A stretch of 64,000 bases of DNA from Oceanobacillus sp. Castelsardo. Its GTDB lineage: Bacteria > Bacillota > Bacilli > Bacillales > Amphibacillaceae. The notes below the pieces were generated by a model. That model saw nothing but the letters and a program-made list of their open reading frames with translations, had not been told where the DNA came from and did no database searches. Positions 40,416 to 49,250 of this stretch are shown here, piece by piece (position 1 is the stretch's first letter; each line of letters starts with the position of its first letter). The stretch spans positions 434,001 through 498,000 of the forward strand of contig NZ_LYCS01000001.1 in the NCBI RefSeq assembly GCF_001659985.1, given 5' to 3'. The position numbers and the translations under genes were made by a program.

Positions 40416-41552
40416 ATGAATATAACTTATCGGAAACACAATGGAAAATGGGAGTTTCGGATTCGATACAAGGATCCAATTTCCCAAAAAAACCGTGAAA
40501 AATCAAAGCGTGGCTTCAGAACCAAGCCAGAGGCAAAAAAAGCTGCCGAAGAAATTCAAAGGCAACTACAGGAAGGATATGACCAAAGTGGTATGTTGTT
40601 AAAAGACTTCTTAGATTTTTGGTTAAAGGAGTATAAAGAAGGTTCTGTTAGAAAAAACACCCTATCCTCTTTGCAAAACAGTGTTGATAATCATATTAAA
40701 CCATATTTCGAAAATATTGAACTGAGGGATATTACCCCTGATTTATACCAAAAATTCTTAAATTACCTTTATAAAAAAGGTTTATCTAAAAATACACGAT
40801 CGCGAATACACAATTGTTTTTATAGTGCTATGAAAAGGGCCGTTATTAATAAGTTGATAATTTCAAACCCTGCCCAGGTAGCTATTATTAAAGGGGAAGT
40901 TAAAAAAGAGGAAATTAAATTTATTGATTCTTCTGAAGTGGCTAGTTTTCTAACTCACGCTTATCAATACGGCTATATTTATTGGATTTTCTTTAAAACC
41001 CTAATTGAAACCGGTATGAGAAAAGGAGAAGCTGCTGCTCTTCAATGGACGGATATAGATTTTAAAAATATGACTATTACTATTAATAAAAGTCTCGATT
41101 TTCAACCTAGAAGTAAGGATGAGCTATTTGGTGACCCAAAAACATATCATTCAATAAGAACTATTTCCATGAGTAAATCTTTAGCTGATTCTTTTCGGTT
41201 TCATATTAATTATCAGAATCAAAATAAACTTGCATTAGAAGATTTATACCATCATGAACTTAATTTAGTGTTATGTAGAAATGATGGTAACTTTATGCCA
41301 AAATCCACTTTATTTAATGCTTTTGAACGCATTTTAAAACGTGCTGATTTACCTAAGTTACCTATCCACTCTTTAAGACACACTCACGCCGTCTTACTTT
41401 TAGAAGCTGGTGCAGAAATGAAATATGTTCAGGAAAGATTAGGCCACGGAAGTATGCAAATAACATCTGATATTTATTCCCATGTGTCTAAAAAAATGGA
41501 ACAAAAAAATATCGCCCAATTTGAAAAATACATGGACGATATTCTAAAATAA
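40416..41552 (+). CDS. int: Tyrosine integrase
   Basis: ATG 40416 (MNITYRKHNGKWEFRIR), with AGAAAGGAG before it, rather than an upstream in-frame start without a ribosome site. 378 residues. An N-terminal arm-binding domain (10 to 50), core-binding domain (about 60 to 150) and catalytic domain with Arg202 (TGMRKGEA), His318-xx-Arg321 (HSLRHTHA), His344 (RLGHGSM) and Tyr354 (SDIYSHV). All catalytic residues present. It should carry out site-specific integration and excision. A weak promoter (TTGGAT, 15 bases, TATAAA at 40369) precedes it. Confidence 0.95.
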   Translation: MNITYRKHNGKWEFRIRYKDPISQKNREKSKRGFRTKPEAKKAAEEIQRQLQEGYDQSGMLLKDFLDFWLKEYKEGSVRKNTLSSLQNSVDNHIKPYFENIELRDITPDLYQKFLNYLYKKGLSKNTRSRIHNCFYSAMKRAVINKLIISNPAQVAIIKGEVKKEEIKFIDSSEVASFLTHAYQYGYIYWIFFKTLIETGMRKGEAAALQWTDIDFKNMTITINKSLDFQPRSKDELFGDPKTYHSIRTISMSKSLADSFRFHINYQNQNKLALEDLYHHELNLVLCRNDGNFMPKSTLFNAFERILKRADLPKLPIHSLRHTHAVLLLEAGAEMKYVQERLGHGSMQITSDIYSHVSKKMEQKNIAQFEKYMDDILK

Positions 41553-41640
41553 TATTTTTTTGGGGTGAATTTGGGGTGAGTCTAATTTTTACTCTTTATA
41601 TTTAATACCACCCCAACATCAAAACCCTGTCATATCAAGC
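41553..41640. other. Prophage-chromosome junction (att region), core not resolved
   Basis: The 88 bases between integrase and glnA stop hold TTTGGGGTGA twice in tandem and an inverted partner CACCCCAA, with GAGT/ACTC inside. The sequence AAAACCCTGTCATATCAAG next to glnA could be the crossover core. The other junction is outside the window, so the core cannot be confirmed. Confidence 0.45.
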
Positions 41641-42975
41641 TTAATAGATACTCATGTACTGTTCCCTTTCCCAAGGATGCACTTGAAGTCGAAACATATC
41701 CCATTCAATCTCTTTCGCTTCCATAAAGCGTTCAAATAAATGATTACCTAAAGACTCGACAATTACTTCATCTTTTTGCAAAATATCTAATGCGCCTTTT
41801 AGTGTAACTGGTAAGTCTGCAATTCCTTCTTCTTCACGTTCTTCTTTTGACATAACATAAATATTTCTATCAACTGCAGGAGGAGGAGTCAATTTATTCT
41901 CAATACCTGAAAGCCCAGCTGCTAATAACACAGATAATGCCATATATGGATTTGCTGAAGGATCTACACTACGAACTTCAAGACGAGTACTTAATCCTCT
42001 TGAATTCGGAACACGTAATAACGGACTTCTATTTGATGTAGACCACGCCACATAAGAAGGCGCCTCATAGCCGGGAACTAAACGTTTATAAGAATTTATA
42101 GTTGGGTTTGTAATTGCAGTGAAAGCTGTTGCATGTTTAATGATACCCGCCAAGAAATGATATGCTGTTTCACTCAACTCTAAATCCCCATTTGGATCAT
42201 GGAATACATTTTTTCCATCTTTAAATAAGGACATATTAACATGCATTCCAGATCCATTTACACCGAAAAGTGGTTTAGGCATAAATGTTGCATGCAAGTT
42301 ATGTTTTCTTGCAATTGTTTTAACTGCTAATTTGAAAGTTTGAATATCATCCGCATGTTTAATAGCAGCAGAATATTTAAAATCAATTTCATGTTGTCCT
42401 GGAGCACTTTCATGGTGAGAAGCCTCAATTTCAAATCCCATTTCTTCTAATTCAAGAACGATGTCACGACGACAGTTTTCTCCTAAATCCGTTGGCGCCA
42501 AATCAAAATAACCTGCTTGGTCATTCAATTCTAGCGATGGATGACCTTTTTCATCTAATTTGAATAGGAAAAATTCTGGCTCCGTCCCGATATTGAAAGC
42601 ATCAAAACCAAGTTCTTTCATTTTCTCTAGATTACGTTTAAGGTTGTATCTTGGATCCCCTTCAAATGGTGTTCCATCTGGTTTATAAATATCACAAATA
42701 AAACGTGCTACTTTTCCCTTTTCAGAGGTCCACGGGAAAACGACAAAGGTATCTAAGTCCGGATATAAATACATATCAGACTCTTCAATACGTACAAATC
42801 CTTCAATGGAGGAGCCATCAAACATCATTTTATTATCTAGAGCCTTTTCTAATTGACTTAAAGGAATCTCCACATTTTTAATGGTTCCAAGCATATCCGT
42901 GAATTGTAAACGAATGAATTTAACATTGTTTTCTTTAATTTGTCTCACTACATCTTCTCTAGTATATTTTGGCAT
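41641..42975 (-). CDS. glnA: Glutamine synthetase, type I
   Basis: 444 residues, the length of the B. subtilis enzyme. Catalyses ATP-dependent amidation of glutamate. Signatures: [20 protein letters not shown] near residue 55, [16 protein letters not shown] (ATP-binding), NRSPLLRVP, and the [16 protein letters not shown] block. GGAGG before the ATG. No hairpin terminator of its own remains in the 88 bases before the integrase, so the prophage may have moved it away. Confidence 0.97.
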   Translation of the reverse strand: MPKYTREDVVRQIKENNVKFIRLQFTDMLGTIKNVEIPLSQLEKALDNKMMFDGSSIEGFVRIEESDMYLYPDLDTFVVFPWTSEKGKVARFICDIYKPDGTPFEGDPRYNLKRNLEKMKELGFDAFNIGTEPEFFLFKLDEKGHPSLELNDQAGYFDLAPTDLGENCRRDIVLELEEMGFEIEASHHESAPGQHEIDFKYSAAIKHADDIQTFKLAVKTIARKHNLHATFMPKPLFGVNGSGMHVNMSLFKDGKNVFHDPNGDLELSETAYHFLAGIIKHATAFTAITNPTINSYKRLVPGYEAPSYVAWSTSNRSPLLRVPNSRGLSTRLEVRSVDPSANPYMALSVLLAAGLSGIENKLTPPPAVDRNIYVMSKEEREEEGIADLPVTLKGALDILQKDEVIVESLGNHLFERFMEAKEIEWDMFRLQVHPWEREQYMSIY

Positions 42976-43047
42976 TTGTTGTCCTCCTACATAAAGTTAA
43001 TAGATTATTTTCTAACTAGCCAAATAAAATGTAAATTAACTTACCAA

Positions 43048-43446
43048 TTAACGATTTAGAAAAAATCTCGAAAGCTCACCTTGTCTTAAATTTACTTGTC
43101 CTAATCTGTCTGGGTGTTTTAATTCATTCCCCAAGATCTTTCTTAGCTCTTTCAAACTCAAATCGTTATCCTTTGATTTTAGATTCTTTTCTATCTCTAC
43201 TTTCGCTGATTCTTCAAGCATTAACTTTATCCCAGCTAAATTTAATCCCTTATCAAGAAGATCTTTAATTTCTAATAGTCTATCCACATCATTGAAAGAA
43301 AATAAACGTTGGTTTCCTTTCGTTCTTTCCGGAAAAACTAATCCATGCTCTTCGTAATATCGTATTTGTCTAGCGGTTAATTCTGTTAATTTCATAACGA
43401 TACCAATTGAAAATAATGGCATTGAGCGACGTTCTTTATCATTCAA
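43048..43446 (-). CDS. glnR: MerR-family nitrogen regulator GlnR
   Basis: TTG start at 43446 (giving [18 protein letters not shown]) is chosen because GGGGG lies before it and because the B. subtilis protein also has only about five residues before RRSMPLF. About 132 residues. MerR helix-turn-helix with [20 protein letters not shown] then [20 protein letters not shown]. The C-terminal tail contacts feedback-inhibited GlnA. Represses the glnRA operon when nitrogen is plentiful. Confidence 0.94.
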   Translation of the reverse strand: MNDKERRSMPLFSIGIVMKLTELTARQIRYYEEHGLVFPERTKGNQRLFSFNDVDRLLEIKDLLDKGLNLAGIKLMLEESAKVEIEKNLKSKDNDLSLKELRKILGNELKHPDRLGQVNLRQGELSRFFLNR

Positions 43447-43471
43447 AAAGATAACCCCCAATACTTTTTAA

Positions 43472-43522
43472 AGTATAAATGATGTAAGGTTTAGTGTCAA
43501 TAAATTGTTAGGTTTCCTTACA
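43472..43522 (-). promoter_or_regulatory. glnRA promoter with two GlnR boxes
   Basis: TTGACA (43500 to 43495), 17 bases, then TATACT (43477 to 43472) on the minus strand. TGTTAGGTTTCCTTACA (43506 to 43522) fits the GlnR/TnrA consensus TGTNA-N7-TNACA exactly; TGTAAGGTTTAGTGTCA (43483 to 43499) is a weaker copy over the -35 and spacer, 23 bp away. Confidence 0.85.
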
Positions 43523-43528
43523 TGAGGT

Positions 43529-44773
43529 TTATTTTACGGTTAAATGACCTGCTTCCACTAGACTTTTTACAGATTCGATAATGGCAATTTTTACATGAGC
43601 ATATGTTAAGCCTCCTTGGACAAAGGCTGTATAAGGTGGTCTTATTGGTCCATCAGCAGAAAGTTCAATACTAGCACCTTGTATAAAAGTACCCGCCGCC
43701 ATAATAACCTCATCGTCGTATCCCGGCATTTCACTTGGATATGGAGTAACATAAGAATTAATTGGCGAATTCTGCTGTATTGCCTGGCAAAAAGAAATCA
43801 TTTGCTGCGCATCATCAAATGTTACCGATTGAATAAGATCCGTTCTTTTTTCTAAATAATCAGGTGCCGTCTGAAAGCCTGCTAGTTCTAAAAATCTTGA
43901 CGTAAAAATGGCGCCTTTTAATGATTCCCCTACGATATGAGGAGCTAAAAAGAATCCTTGGAACATTTCCTGTAACATATTAAATGTTGCACCTGTTTCT
44001 TTTCCAAGACCTGGAGCCGTTAAACGATTCGCACAGCTCTCAACCAATTCTTGCTTCCCAACTATGTACCCTCCAGCTCTTACAATTCCACCACCAGGAT
44101 TCTTAATTAAAGAACCAGCCATAATATCTACACCAACATGAAGAGGTTCTATTTCCTCAACAAACTCTCCGTAACAATTGTCTACAAATACAATTAAGTT
44201 TGGATTAATTTCTTTAACAAACTGTACCATTTCTTGAATCTCCGCTATTGTGAAAGATGGTCGATCATCATAGCCTTTGGAACGCTGTATACCGATTACT
44301 TTTGTCTTTTCCGATATAGCTTTTTCTACCCCTAGAAAATCGATGGCCCCCTCTTTTGTTAAGGATACTTGATTATAATCAATATGAAAGTCTTTCAAGG
44401 ATCCCGAATTTTCACCTCTAATACCGATCACTTCTTCCAATGTATCGTAGGGTTTCCCTGTAATATAAATAAGTTCATCTCCAGGACGTAAAAGACCAAA
44501 AAGCGCGGTAGTTATTGCATGTGTTCCCGAAACAATCTGTGGTCTTACAAGTGCATCCTCTCCACCAAATACTTCAGCATAAACCGCTTCTAATCCTTCT
44601 CTACCCATATCATCGTATCCGTAACCACTAGTTGACTGAAAATGACTATCACTAATTCGATGTTTTACAAAAGCATCTAACACCCTTTTTTGATTCACTT
44701 CCACTATATCCTGGATATTTTTATGAATACCTTCACAATCTTTCTCTGCTTGTTTTACTATTGTTTCTAACAT
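43529..44773 (-). CDS. ynbB: Methionine gamma-lyase-like PLP enzyme YnbB
   Basis: 414 residues. RPQIVSGTHAITTALFGLLR, VFVDNCYGEFVEE and GSLIKNPGGGIVRAGGYIVG (probable PLP Lys in SLIKNPGG) match the YnbB/aluminium-resistance family of fold-type I enzymes related to cystathionine gamma-synthase. Substrate not proven. Between hflX and glnR as in B. subtilis. Confidence 0.9.
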   Translation of the reverse strand: MLETIVKQAEKDCEGIHKNIQDIVEVNQKRVLDAFVKHRISDSHFQSTSGYGYDDMGREGLEAVYAEVFGGEDALVRPQIVSGTHAITTALFGLLRPGDELIYITGKPYDTLEEVIGIRGENSGSLKDFHIDYNQVSLTKEGAIDFLGVEKAISEKTKVIGIQRSKGYDDRPSFTIAEIQEMVQFVKEINPNLIVFVDNCYGEFVEEIEPLHVGVDIMAGSLIKNPGGGIVRAGGYIVGKQELVESCANRLTAPGLGKETGATFNMLQEMFQGFFLAPHIVGESLKGAIFTSRFLELAGFQTAPDYLEKRTDLIQSVTFDDAQQMISFCQAIQQNSPINSYVTPYPSEMPGYDDEVIMAAGTFIQGASIELSADGPIRPPYTAFVQGGLTYAHVKIAIIESVKSLVEAGHLTVK

Positions 44774-44808
44774 TTCTCCATTCTCCTCACCTAAAACTTA
44801 CCAATATT

Positions 44809-46035
44809 TTAATTCATTAAATGGTTTAACGGATGATTCATCCGAATATACCCACTAATGATAAATTCATTTGATTGTTCATCAAACTCTTTAGCAGTTA
44901 TTATTGTATCACGTTCTAATTTAGCTAACATATTTCCATCATTACTTTGAATGCTGTAGCTTTTCCATTCTTCCATCAATATTTTCTCAATTCGCTTTAA
45001 CATTTTATGAAGATCATCATAATCATAAGCACTAATTAAGATGTTTGGATGTTGTATTGGAAAAAACTCCGTTTCAACTAAATCCCTTTTGTTATATACA
45101 GTAAGCATTGGAATCGTGTGAGAGTCTAATTCCTCTAGTAGTTTCATTACAGTTTTTTGTTGTTCTACTTGATTCTCCTCGGATGCGTCTACTACATGTA
45201 TTAAAAAGTCCGCTTCTTTTACCTCTTCTAACGTAGAACGAAAAGCAGCAATTAAAGCAGTAGGTAGATCTTGAATAAACCCAACAGTATCTGTTGCTAA
45301 AGCTTCAAAACCTGATGGAAATTTAATTTTTCTGGTCAAAGGATCTAACGTTGCAAAAAGTTTATTCTCTTCAAGCGAATCACTATTGGTTAAACGATTG
45401 AACATGGTCGATTTTCCTGCATTCGTATAGCCAACAATAGCTATTTGAAAAACTTCATTCGTTTTTCTCCTTTTTCGATATTGTTCACGTTGTCGAACCA
45501 CCATTTTTAATCTTCTTTTTATATCTACTATTCGATTTCTAATATGACGTCGGTCTGTTTCCAGTTTAGTTTCTCCTGGACCTCTTGTCCCAATTCCAGC
45601 ACCAAGACGAGACATTTCAACACCATGTCCTGCTAATCTTGGTAATATATACTCTAATTGCGCCAATTCTACTTGTAATTTACCTTCTTTTGTTTTAGCG
45701 CGGCTAGCAAAAATATCTAAAATCAACTGACTTCTATCAATGATTCGCACCCCTAAAAAATTAGCTAAGTTTCTCAATTGACCTGGGGACAGCTCATCAT
45801 TGGAAATGATTAAATCAATGTCCAATTTTTCTACTTCCAGTTTTATCTCTTCCATCTTCCCTTCACCAATATAGGTTGCAGGATGAATTCTATTTCTATT
45901 TTGTGTAATTACTTGTACAACGTTCCCACCTGCTGTCCTTCCTAAAGAAATAAGTTCCTCTAATGAAGAATGAAAATGTTCATCCTTCTGTGTCGGCTTT
46001 TTGACCGCAATAATTAAAATTTTCTCTTCTGGCAT
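44809..46035 (-). CDS. hflX: GTPase HflX
   Basis: 408 residues. N-terminal HflX domain (GNVVQVITQNRNRIHPATYI then GEGKMEEIK), glycine-rich RLAGHGVEMSRLGAGIGTRG, G1 loop GYTNAGKS (202 to 209), LATDTVGFIQDLP as G3 and NKRD as G4. Ribosome-associated GTPase that splits stalled ribosomes, important under heat stress. Same as ynbA of B. subtilis. Confidence 0.95.
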   Translation of the reverse strand: MPEEKILIIAVKKPTQKDEHFHSSLEELISLGRTAGGNVVQVITQNRNRIHPATYIGEGKMEEIKLEVEKLDIDLIISNDELSPGQLRNLANFLGVRIIDRSQLILDIFASRAKTKEGKLQVELAQLEYILPRLAGHGVEMSRLGAGIGTRGPGETKLETDRRHIRNRIVDIKRRLKMVVRQREQYRKRRKTNEVFQIAIVGYTNAGKSTMFNRLTNSDSLEENKLFATLDPLTRKIKFPSGFEALATDTVGFIQDLPTALIAAFRSTLEEVKEADFLIHVVDASEENQVEQQKTVMKLLEELDSHTIPMLTVYNKRDLVETEFFPIQHPNILISAYDYDDLHKMLKRIEKILMEEWKSYSIQSNDGNMLAKLERDTIITAKEFDEQSNEFIISGYIRMNHPLNHLMN

Positions 46036-46060
46036 ACATTAAACCTCTTTCTTATAAAAT

Positions 46061-46260
46061 GAAACTCATTCAGTGGGGGGCGACGCACAGGACGTGCTAG
46101 TGCCGACGCCTGAGACAAATCATTACGATGGGACGAGTAATCGGAATCCCAGGACGTCGCGATTTTAGTTGACCTTTCATCCCACACTGAATGTTAGTTG
46201 AACTTATCAGGGCACTACTGGCTGGTGTCCCCCACTTAGATTTCTCAGTTAACTCGATTT
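46061..46260. repeat. Structured intergenic repeat between hflX and spoVK
   Basis: The 368-base gap 46036 to 46403 has no gene. CATTCAGTG (46067 to 46075) and CACTGAATG (46185 to 46193) are perfect inverted ends of a GC-rich element containing GACGCACAGGACGTGC and AGGACGTCGCG. Another stretch with GCACTACTGGCTGGTG follows. Related end sequence occurs at 55073 to 55095. I take it for a dispersed repeat family of Oceanobacillus-like genomes; copy number needs a genome search. Confidence 0.55.
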
Positions 46261-46357
46261 CTTGAAGCGAGGGTCTTACAGCGAGTTAAGACGTGATAAG
46301 CGAATTATTCTTAGGTTATCCTTAACTTATTATTACACCATAGAAATGATCAGAAAA

Positions 46358-46396
46358 CAAAAATAACCCCAGTTCATATAATGAGGTTATTTTTGT
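46358..46396 (-). terminator. spoVK terminator
   Basis: Stem AAAATAACC/GGTTATTTT beside the spoVK stop; minus strand continues TTTTTGTTTTC. Confidence 0.8.
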
Positions 46397-46403
46397 TTAA
46401 ACA

Positions 46404-47330
46404 TTATGATGACTCATTCAGCTGAATATCTTTTGCTGTAATATAAACTAAATCATCCGTTGTAAAACGTTCTTGTTCCAATAATCTTACTGCATGCATA
46501 CGAATGGAATGTTCAATCACATTTCGTATAAATCTAGCGTTAGCAAAATTCCGTGATTTTTCTTGAATTTTTTTATATAAATGATTACGAAGTTCCCATT
46601 CCGCTTCTTTCGATAATTTATATTCCCTATCTGCAGCCATTTGTTTCGCAATATCCATCAGTTCATTAACATCATAATCAGCAAAATCTAAAATAAAGGG
46701 AAACCTAGATTTTAATCCGGGATTTAATCGCAAAAATCTTTCCATCTCTTGCGGATAACCTGCTAAGATAAGTACAAAGTCATTATGATGATCTTCCATA
46801 TGTTTTACAAGACTATCGATTGCTTCTTTACCAAAATCCTTTTCACCACCACGGGCAAGTGAATAAGCTTCATCAATAAAAAGAACTCCACCCATTGCTT
46901 TTTGAATAATGGCACGCGTTTTTTGTGCAGTTTGGCCAATATACTCTCCAACTAAATCCGCTCGTTCCGCCTCAATAAAATGACCTTTAGAAAGTAAATT
47001 CATATCAAAGTAAAGTTTAGCTAATTTCCTAGCAACTGTCGTTTTACCTGTACCAGGATTCCCTTTAAAAAGCATATGAAGAACTTGTTTTGAATTTTTT
47101 AAACCTAATTCTTTTCGTTTTTCATTGATTACTAATGTAGCATAAATTTCTTTCACAGTAGATTTCAGTTTATCCATTCCAATAAATGCCCGGAATTCAT
47201 CATCTATATTTTTAAACGGGTTATTTTCCTTATAATCGATATTTGTTCCATTCTCGACCTTCACTCTTTTATTTTCATGTAAAACTATATTGATTTGCCC
47301 ATTTTTGTGACGATTTATTTGCGATTCCAC
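46404..47330 (-). CDS. spoVK: Stage V sporulation protein K, AAA+ ATPase
   Basis: 308 residues. Walker A GNPGTGKT (90 to 97), Walker B GGVLFIDEAYS (Asp153-Glu154), then arginine finger region GLKSRFPFILDFADYD. CbxX/CfqX type AAA+ family. Needed in the mother cell for late spore maturation in B. subtilis. In the conserved place next to hflX. Confidence 0.92.
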   Translation of the reverse strand: MESQINRHKNGQINIVLHENKRVKVENGTNIDYKENNPFKNIDDEFRAFIGMDKLKSTVKEIYATLVINEKRKELGLKNSKQVLHMLFKGNPGTGKTTVARKLAKLYFDMNLLSKGHFIEAERADLVGEYIGQTAQKTRAIIQKAMGGVLFIDEAYSLARGGEKDFGKEAIDSLVKHMEDHHNDFVLILAGYPQEMERFLRLNPGLKSRFPFILDFADYDVNELMDIAKQMAADREYKLSKEAEWELRNHLYKKIQEKSRNFANARFIRNVIEHSIRMHAVRLLEQERFTTDDLVYITAKDIQLNESS

Positions 47331-47424
47331 ACGATCACCCCTTTTGTCACTTTTAGTATACTCACCACATAAAAAAATTGTGACAAACGCCTAGGCTTTT
47401 GAATTCTAAAAAATCACAAATTAA

Positions 47425-47450
47425 AAACGGGCACTTATTTATGCCCGTTT
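47425..47450 (-). terminator. hfq terminator
   Basis: AAACGGGCA/TGCCCGTTT stem with an 8-base loop, then TTTTTAATTTG on the minus strand, six bases after the hfq stop. Confidence 0.88.
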
Positions 47451-47455
47451 GGATA

Positions 47456-47680
47456 TTATTCTTTATCAAGTGAAATATTTTTAACTGGAGCAAAAGTTGA
47501 GATTGCATGTTTAAAAATCAATTGTTGTTTGCCCTCTGATTCTACAAGTACTGTAAAATTATCAAATGCTTTCACGATACCCCTTAATTGGAAACCATTC
47601 GTTAGAATAACTGTTACAGAAATATGGTTTTTTCTTAATTGATTTAGAAATTGATCCTGAATATTGACAGATTGCGCCAT
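47456..47680 (-). CDS. hfq: RNA chaperone Hfq
   Basis: 74 residues. Sm1 motif [20 protein letters not shown] and Sm2 motif [11 protein letters not shown]. Forms a hexamer that binds sRNA and mRNA. Between miaA and spoVK as in other Bacillaceae; short C-terminal tail, typical of Firmicutes. Confidence 0.96.
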   Translation of the reverse strand: MAQSVNIQDQFLNQLRKNHISVTVILTNGFQLRGIVKAFDNFTVLVESEGKQQLIFKHAISTFAPVKNISLDKE

Positions 47681-47727
47681 CGTGCTTCCTCCTCTTTTCT
47701 ATCTATACATAATAAATTCTACTTTTT

Positions 47728-48654
47728 TTACAAAATTCCTGCTATATCGTCTAAAATTATATGAAACTTTTCTTTTGTATTAAAATCAGACATATCATAC
47801 CAGTTTATGTTCATTTTATTTTTAAACCATGTGTACTGTCTTTTTGCATACCTTCTTGAGTTTCGTTTAAGCGTTTCAATCGCTTCATCTAATGAGATTT
47901 CACCTTTTACATATGGAACCAATTCTTTATAACCAATCGCATTCATAGATTGACAATTTTCATATCCTTTATCTATTAATCCCTTCACTTCTTGAATTAA
48001 ACCTTCTTCTAACATGTTGTCAACACGATGATTAATTCGGTTGTATAACTCGGTTCTATCCATTTCTAATCCAATAAGAATTAAATTATACGGCGATTCA
48101 AATGTTTGTTCATTTTGATATTCTGTCATCGTTTTTCCAGTTGTTTCATAGATTTCTAAGGCACGAATAACACGCCTATAATTGTTTGGATGTATTTTTT
48201 CGGCTTGGACAGGATCAATTTCTTTTAAATCATTATATAAAGGGATTGGGCCTTCTTTTTCTATCCTTTTTTCTAATTTTTGTGTAAGAGCTTCATCCCT
48301 TTTTTTGTTGGAAAAATTGTAATCATATAAGGCGGCTTGAATATATAATCCACTACCGCCAACGAGAATTGGTAATTTATTTCGATTAGATACATTTTCA
48401 ATATAATATTGTACATGTTGTTTAAAATCAGCAACAGAAAATTCCTCATCGGGCTCTTTTATATCAATCATATGATGAGGAATATTTTCCATTTCTGATT
48501 TTTTTATTTTAGCCGTTCCAATATCCATCTCTTTGTAAACCTGCATGGAGTCTCCACTAATTATTTCTCCGTTAAACCGCTTAGCAATCTCAATGCTTAA
48601 ACTGGTTTTCCCGACAGCGGTTGGGCCCATAATAGAAATTACGGTTTTTTTCAT
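47728..48654 (-). CDS. miaA: tRNA dimethylallyltransferase
   Basis: 308 residues. GPTAVGKT (10 to 17) is the P-loop; ISGDSMQVYKEMDIGTAKI and PHHMIDIKEPDEEFSVADF follow; RRYAKRQYTWF near the C-terminus. Adds a dimethylallyl group to A37 of tRNAs reading UNN codons, the substrate for MiaB encoded nearby. Confidence 0.97.
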   Translation of the reverse strand: MKKTVISIMGPTAVGKTSLSIEIAKRFNGEIISGDSMQVYKEMDIGTAKIKKSEMENIPHHMIDIKEPDEEFSVADFKQHVQYYIENVSNRNKLPILVGGSGLYIQAALYDYNFSNKKRDEALTQKLEKRIEKEGPIPLYNDLKEIDPVQAEKIHPNNYRRVIRALEIYETTGKTMTEYQNEQTFESPYNLILIGLEMDRTELYNRINHRVDNMLEEGLIQEVKGLIDKGYENCQSMNAIGYKELVPYVKGEISLDEAIETLKRNSRRYAKRQYTWFKNKMNINWYDMSDFNTKEKFHIILDDIAGIL

Positions 48655-48677
48655 CAGTCTTCCCCTATTTTAGTTAT

Positions 48678-49151
48678 TTATTCATTTGAGTCATATGCTC
48701 GGTAACTATTTAGCATCCAAACATATTTTTCTAATTTCCCTTGAATAGTGATTAATAAATCTGCAGTCGGTTCATCCTGCTGTTCTTCAGCTAATGATAG
48801 ACCTTTCTCTTTTATTTCACCAATTATCTGCTGATAATCTTGTATTAATTGATTGACTATTTCATTTTCCTTGTCATCTGCGTTTGCTTCCGTTAATGTT
48901 GTTTCTTTTAAATACTTGGTCATTGTCGCAAGTGGTTTCCCATCTATTGCTAGAATTCGTTCCGCTATTTCATCTAAATCAGTTGCTACCATTTCATACA
49001 TTTCTTCAAATTTCTCATGAAGCGTAAAGAAATGTCGTCCTTGTATGAACCAATGGTATCGATGAAGCTTTACATATAATACGAAGTAATTGGATAGTTC
49101 CTGATTAAGAAAATTAATTAATTCTTGATTTTTGTTTTCCAAATTCCACAC
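48678..49151 (-). CDS. Dps-family ferritin-like protein
   Basis: 157 residues. HRYHWFIQGRHFFTLHEKFE and DLDEIAERILAIDGKPLATM carry the ligands of the inter-subunit ferroxidase site (His, Asp, Glu). Acidic N-terminus without the basic DNA-binding tail of E. coli Dps. Stores iron and protects against peroxide. Not part of the B. subtilis order here. Confidence 0.9.
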   Translation of the reverse strand: MWNLENKNQELINFLNQELSNYFVLYVKLHRYHWFIQGRHFFTLHEKFEEMYEMVATDLDEIAERILAIDGKPLATMTKYLKETTLTEANADDKENEIVNQLIQDYQQIIGEIKEKGLSLAEEQQDEPTADLLITIQGKLEKYVWMLNSYRAYDSNE

Positions 49152-49250
49152 CCCTTTTTATACGTCCAGCTCAAGCACTAAACGGGCGCTTACGCCTTTT
49201 ACCCTATTATTGCCAATAGGGTGTGAAATTTATACCTTATATTACATAAC

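Noticed and set aside
41571-41616. Possible terminator for integrase or glnA (TTGGGGTG/CACCCCAA)
   Set aside because: Loop of about 30 bases and no U-run on either strand; more likely part of the attachment region.
1-41640. CRISPR arrays, tRNA genes or insertion sequences in the prophage
   Set aside because: No regularly spaced direct repeats, cloverleaf sequences or transposase-like genes were seen.
49170-49222. Hairpins ACCCTATT/AATAGGGT and GGCG/CGCC after the dps-like gene region
   Set aside because: Stem is clear but there is no U-run in either direction; not called as a terminator.
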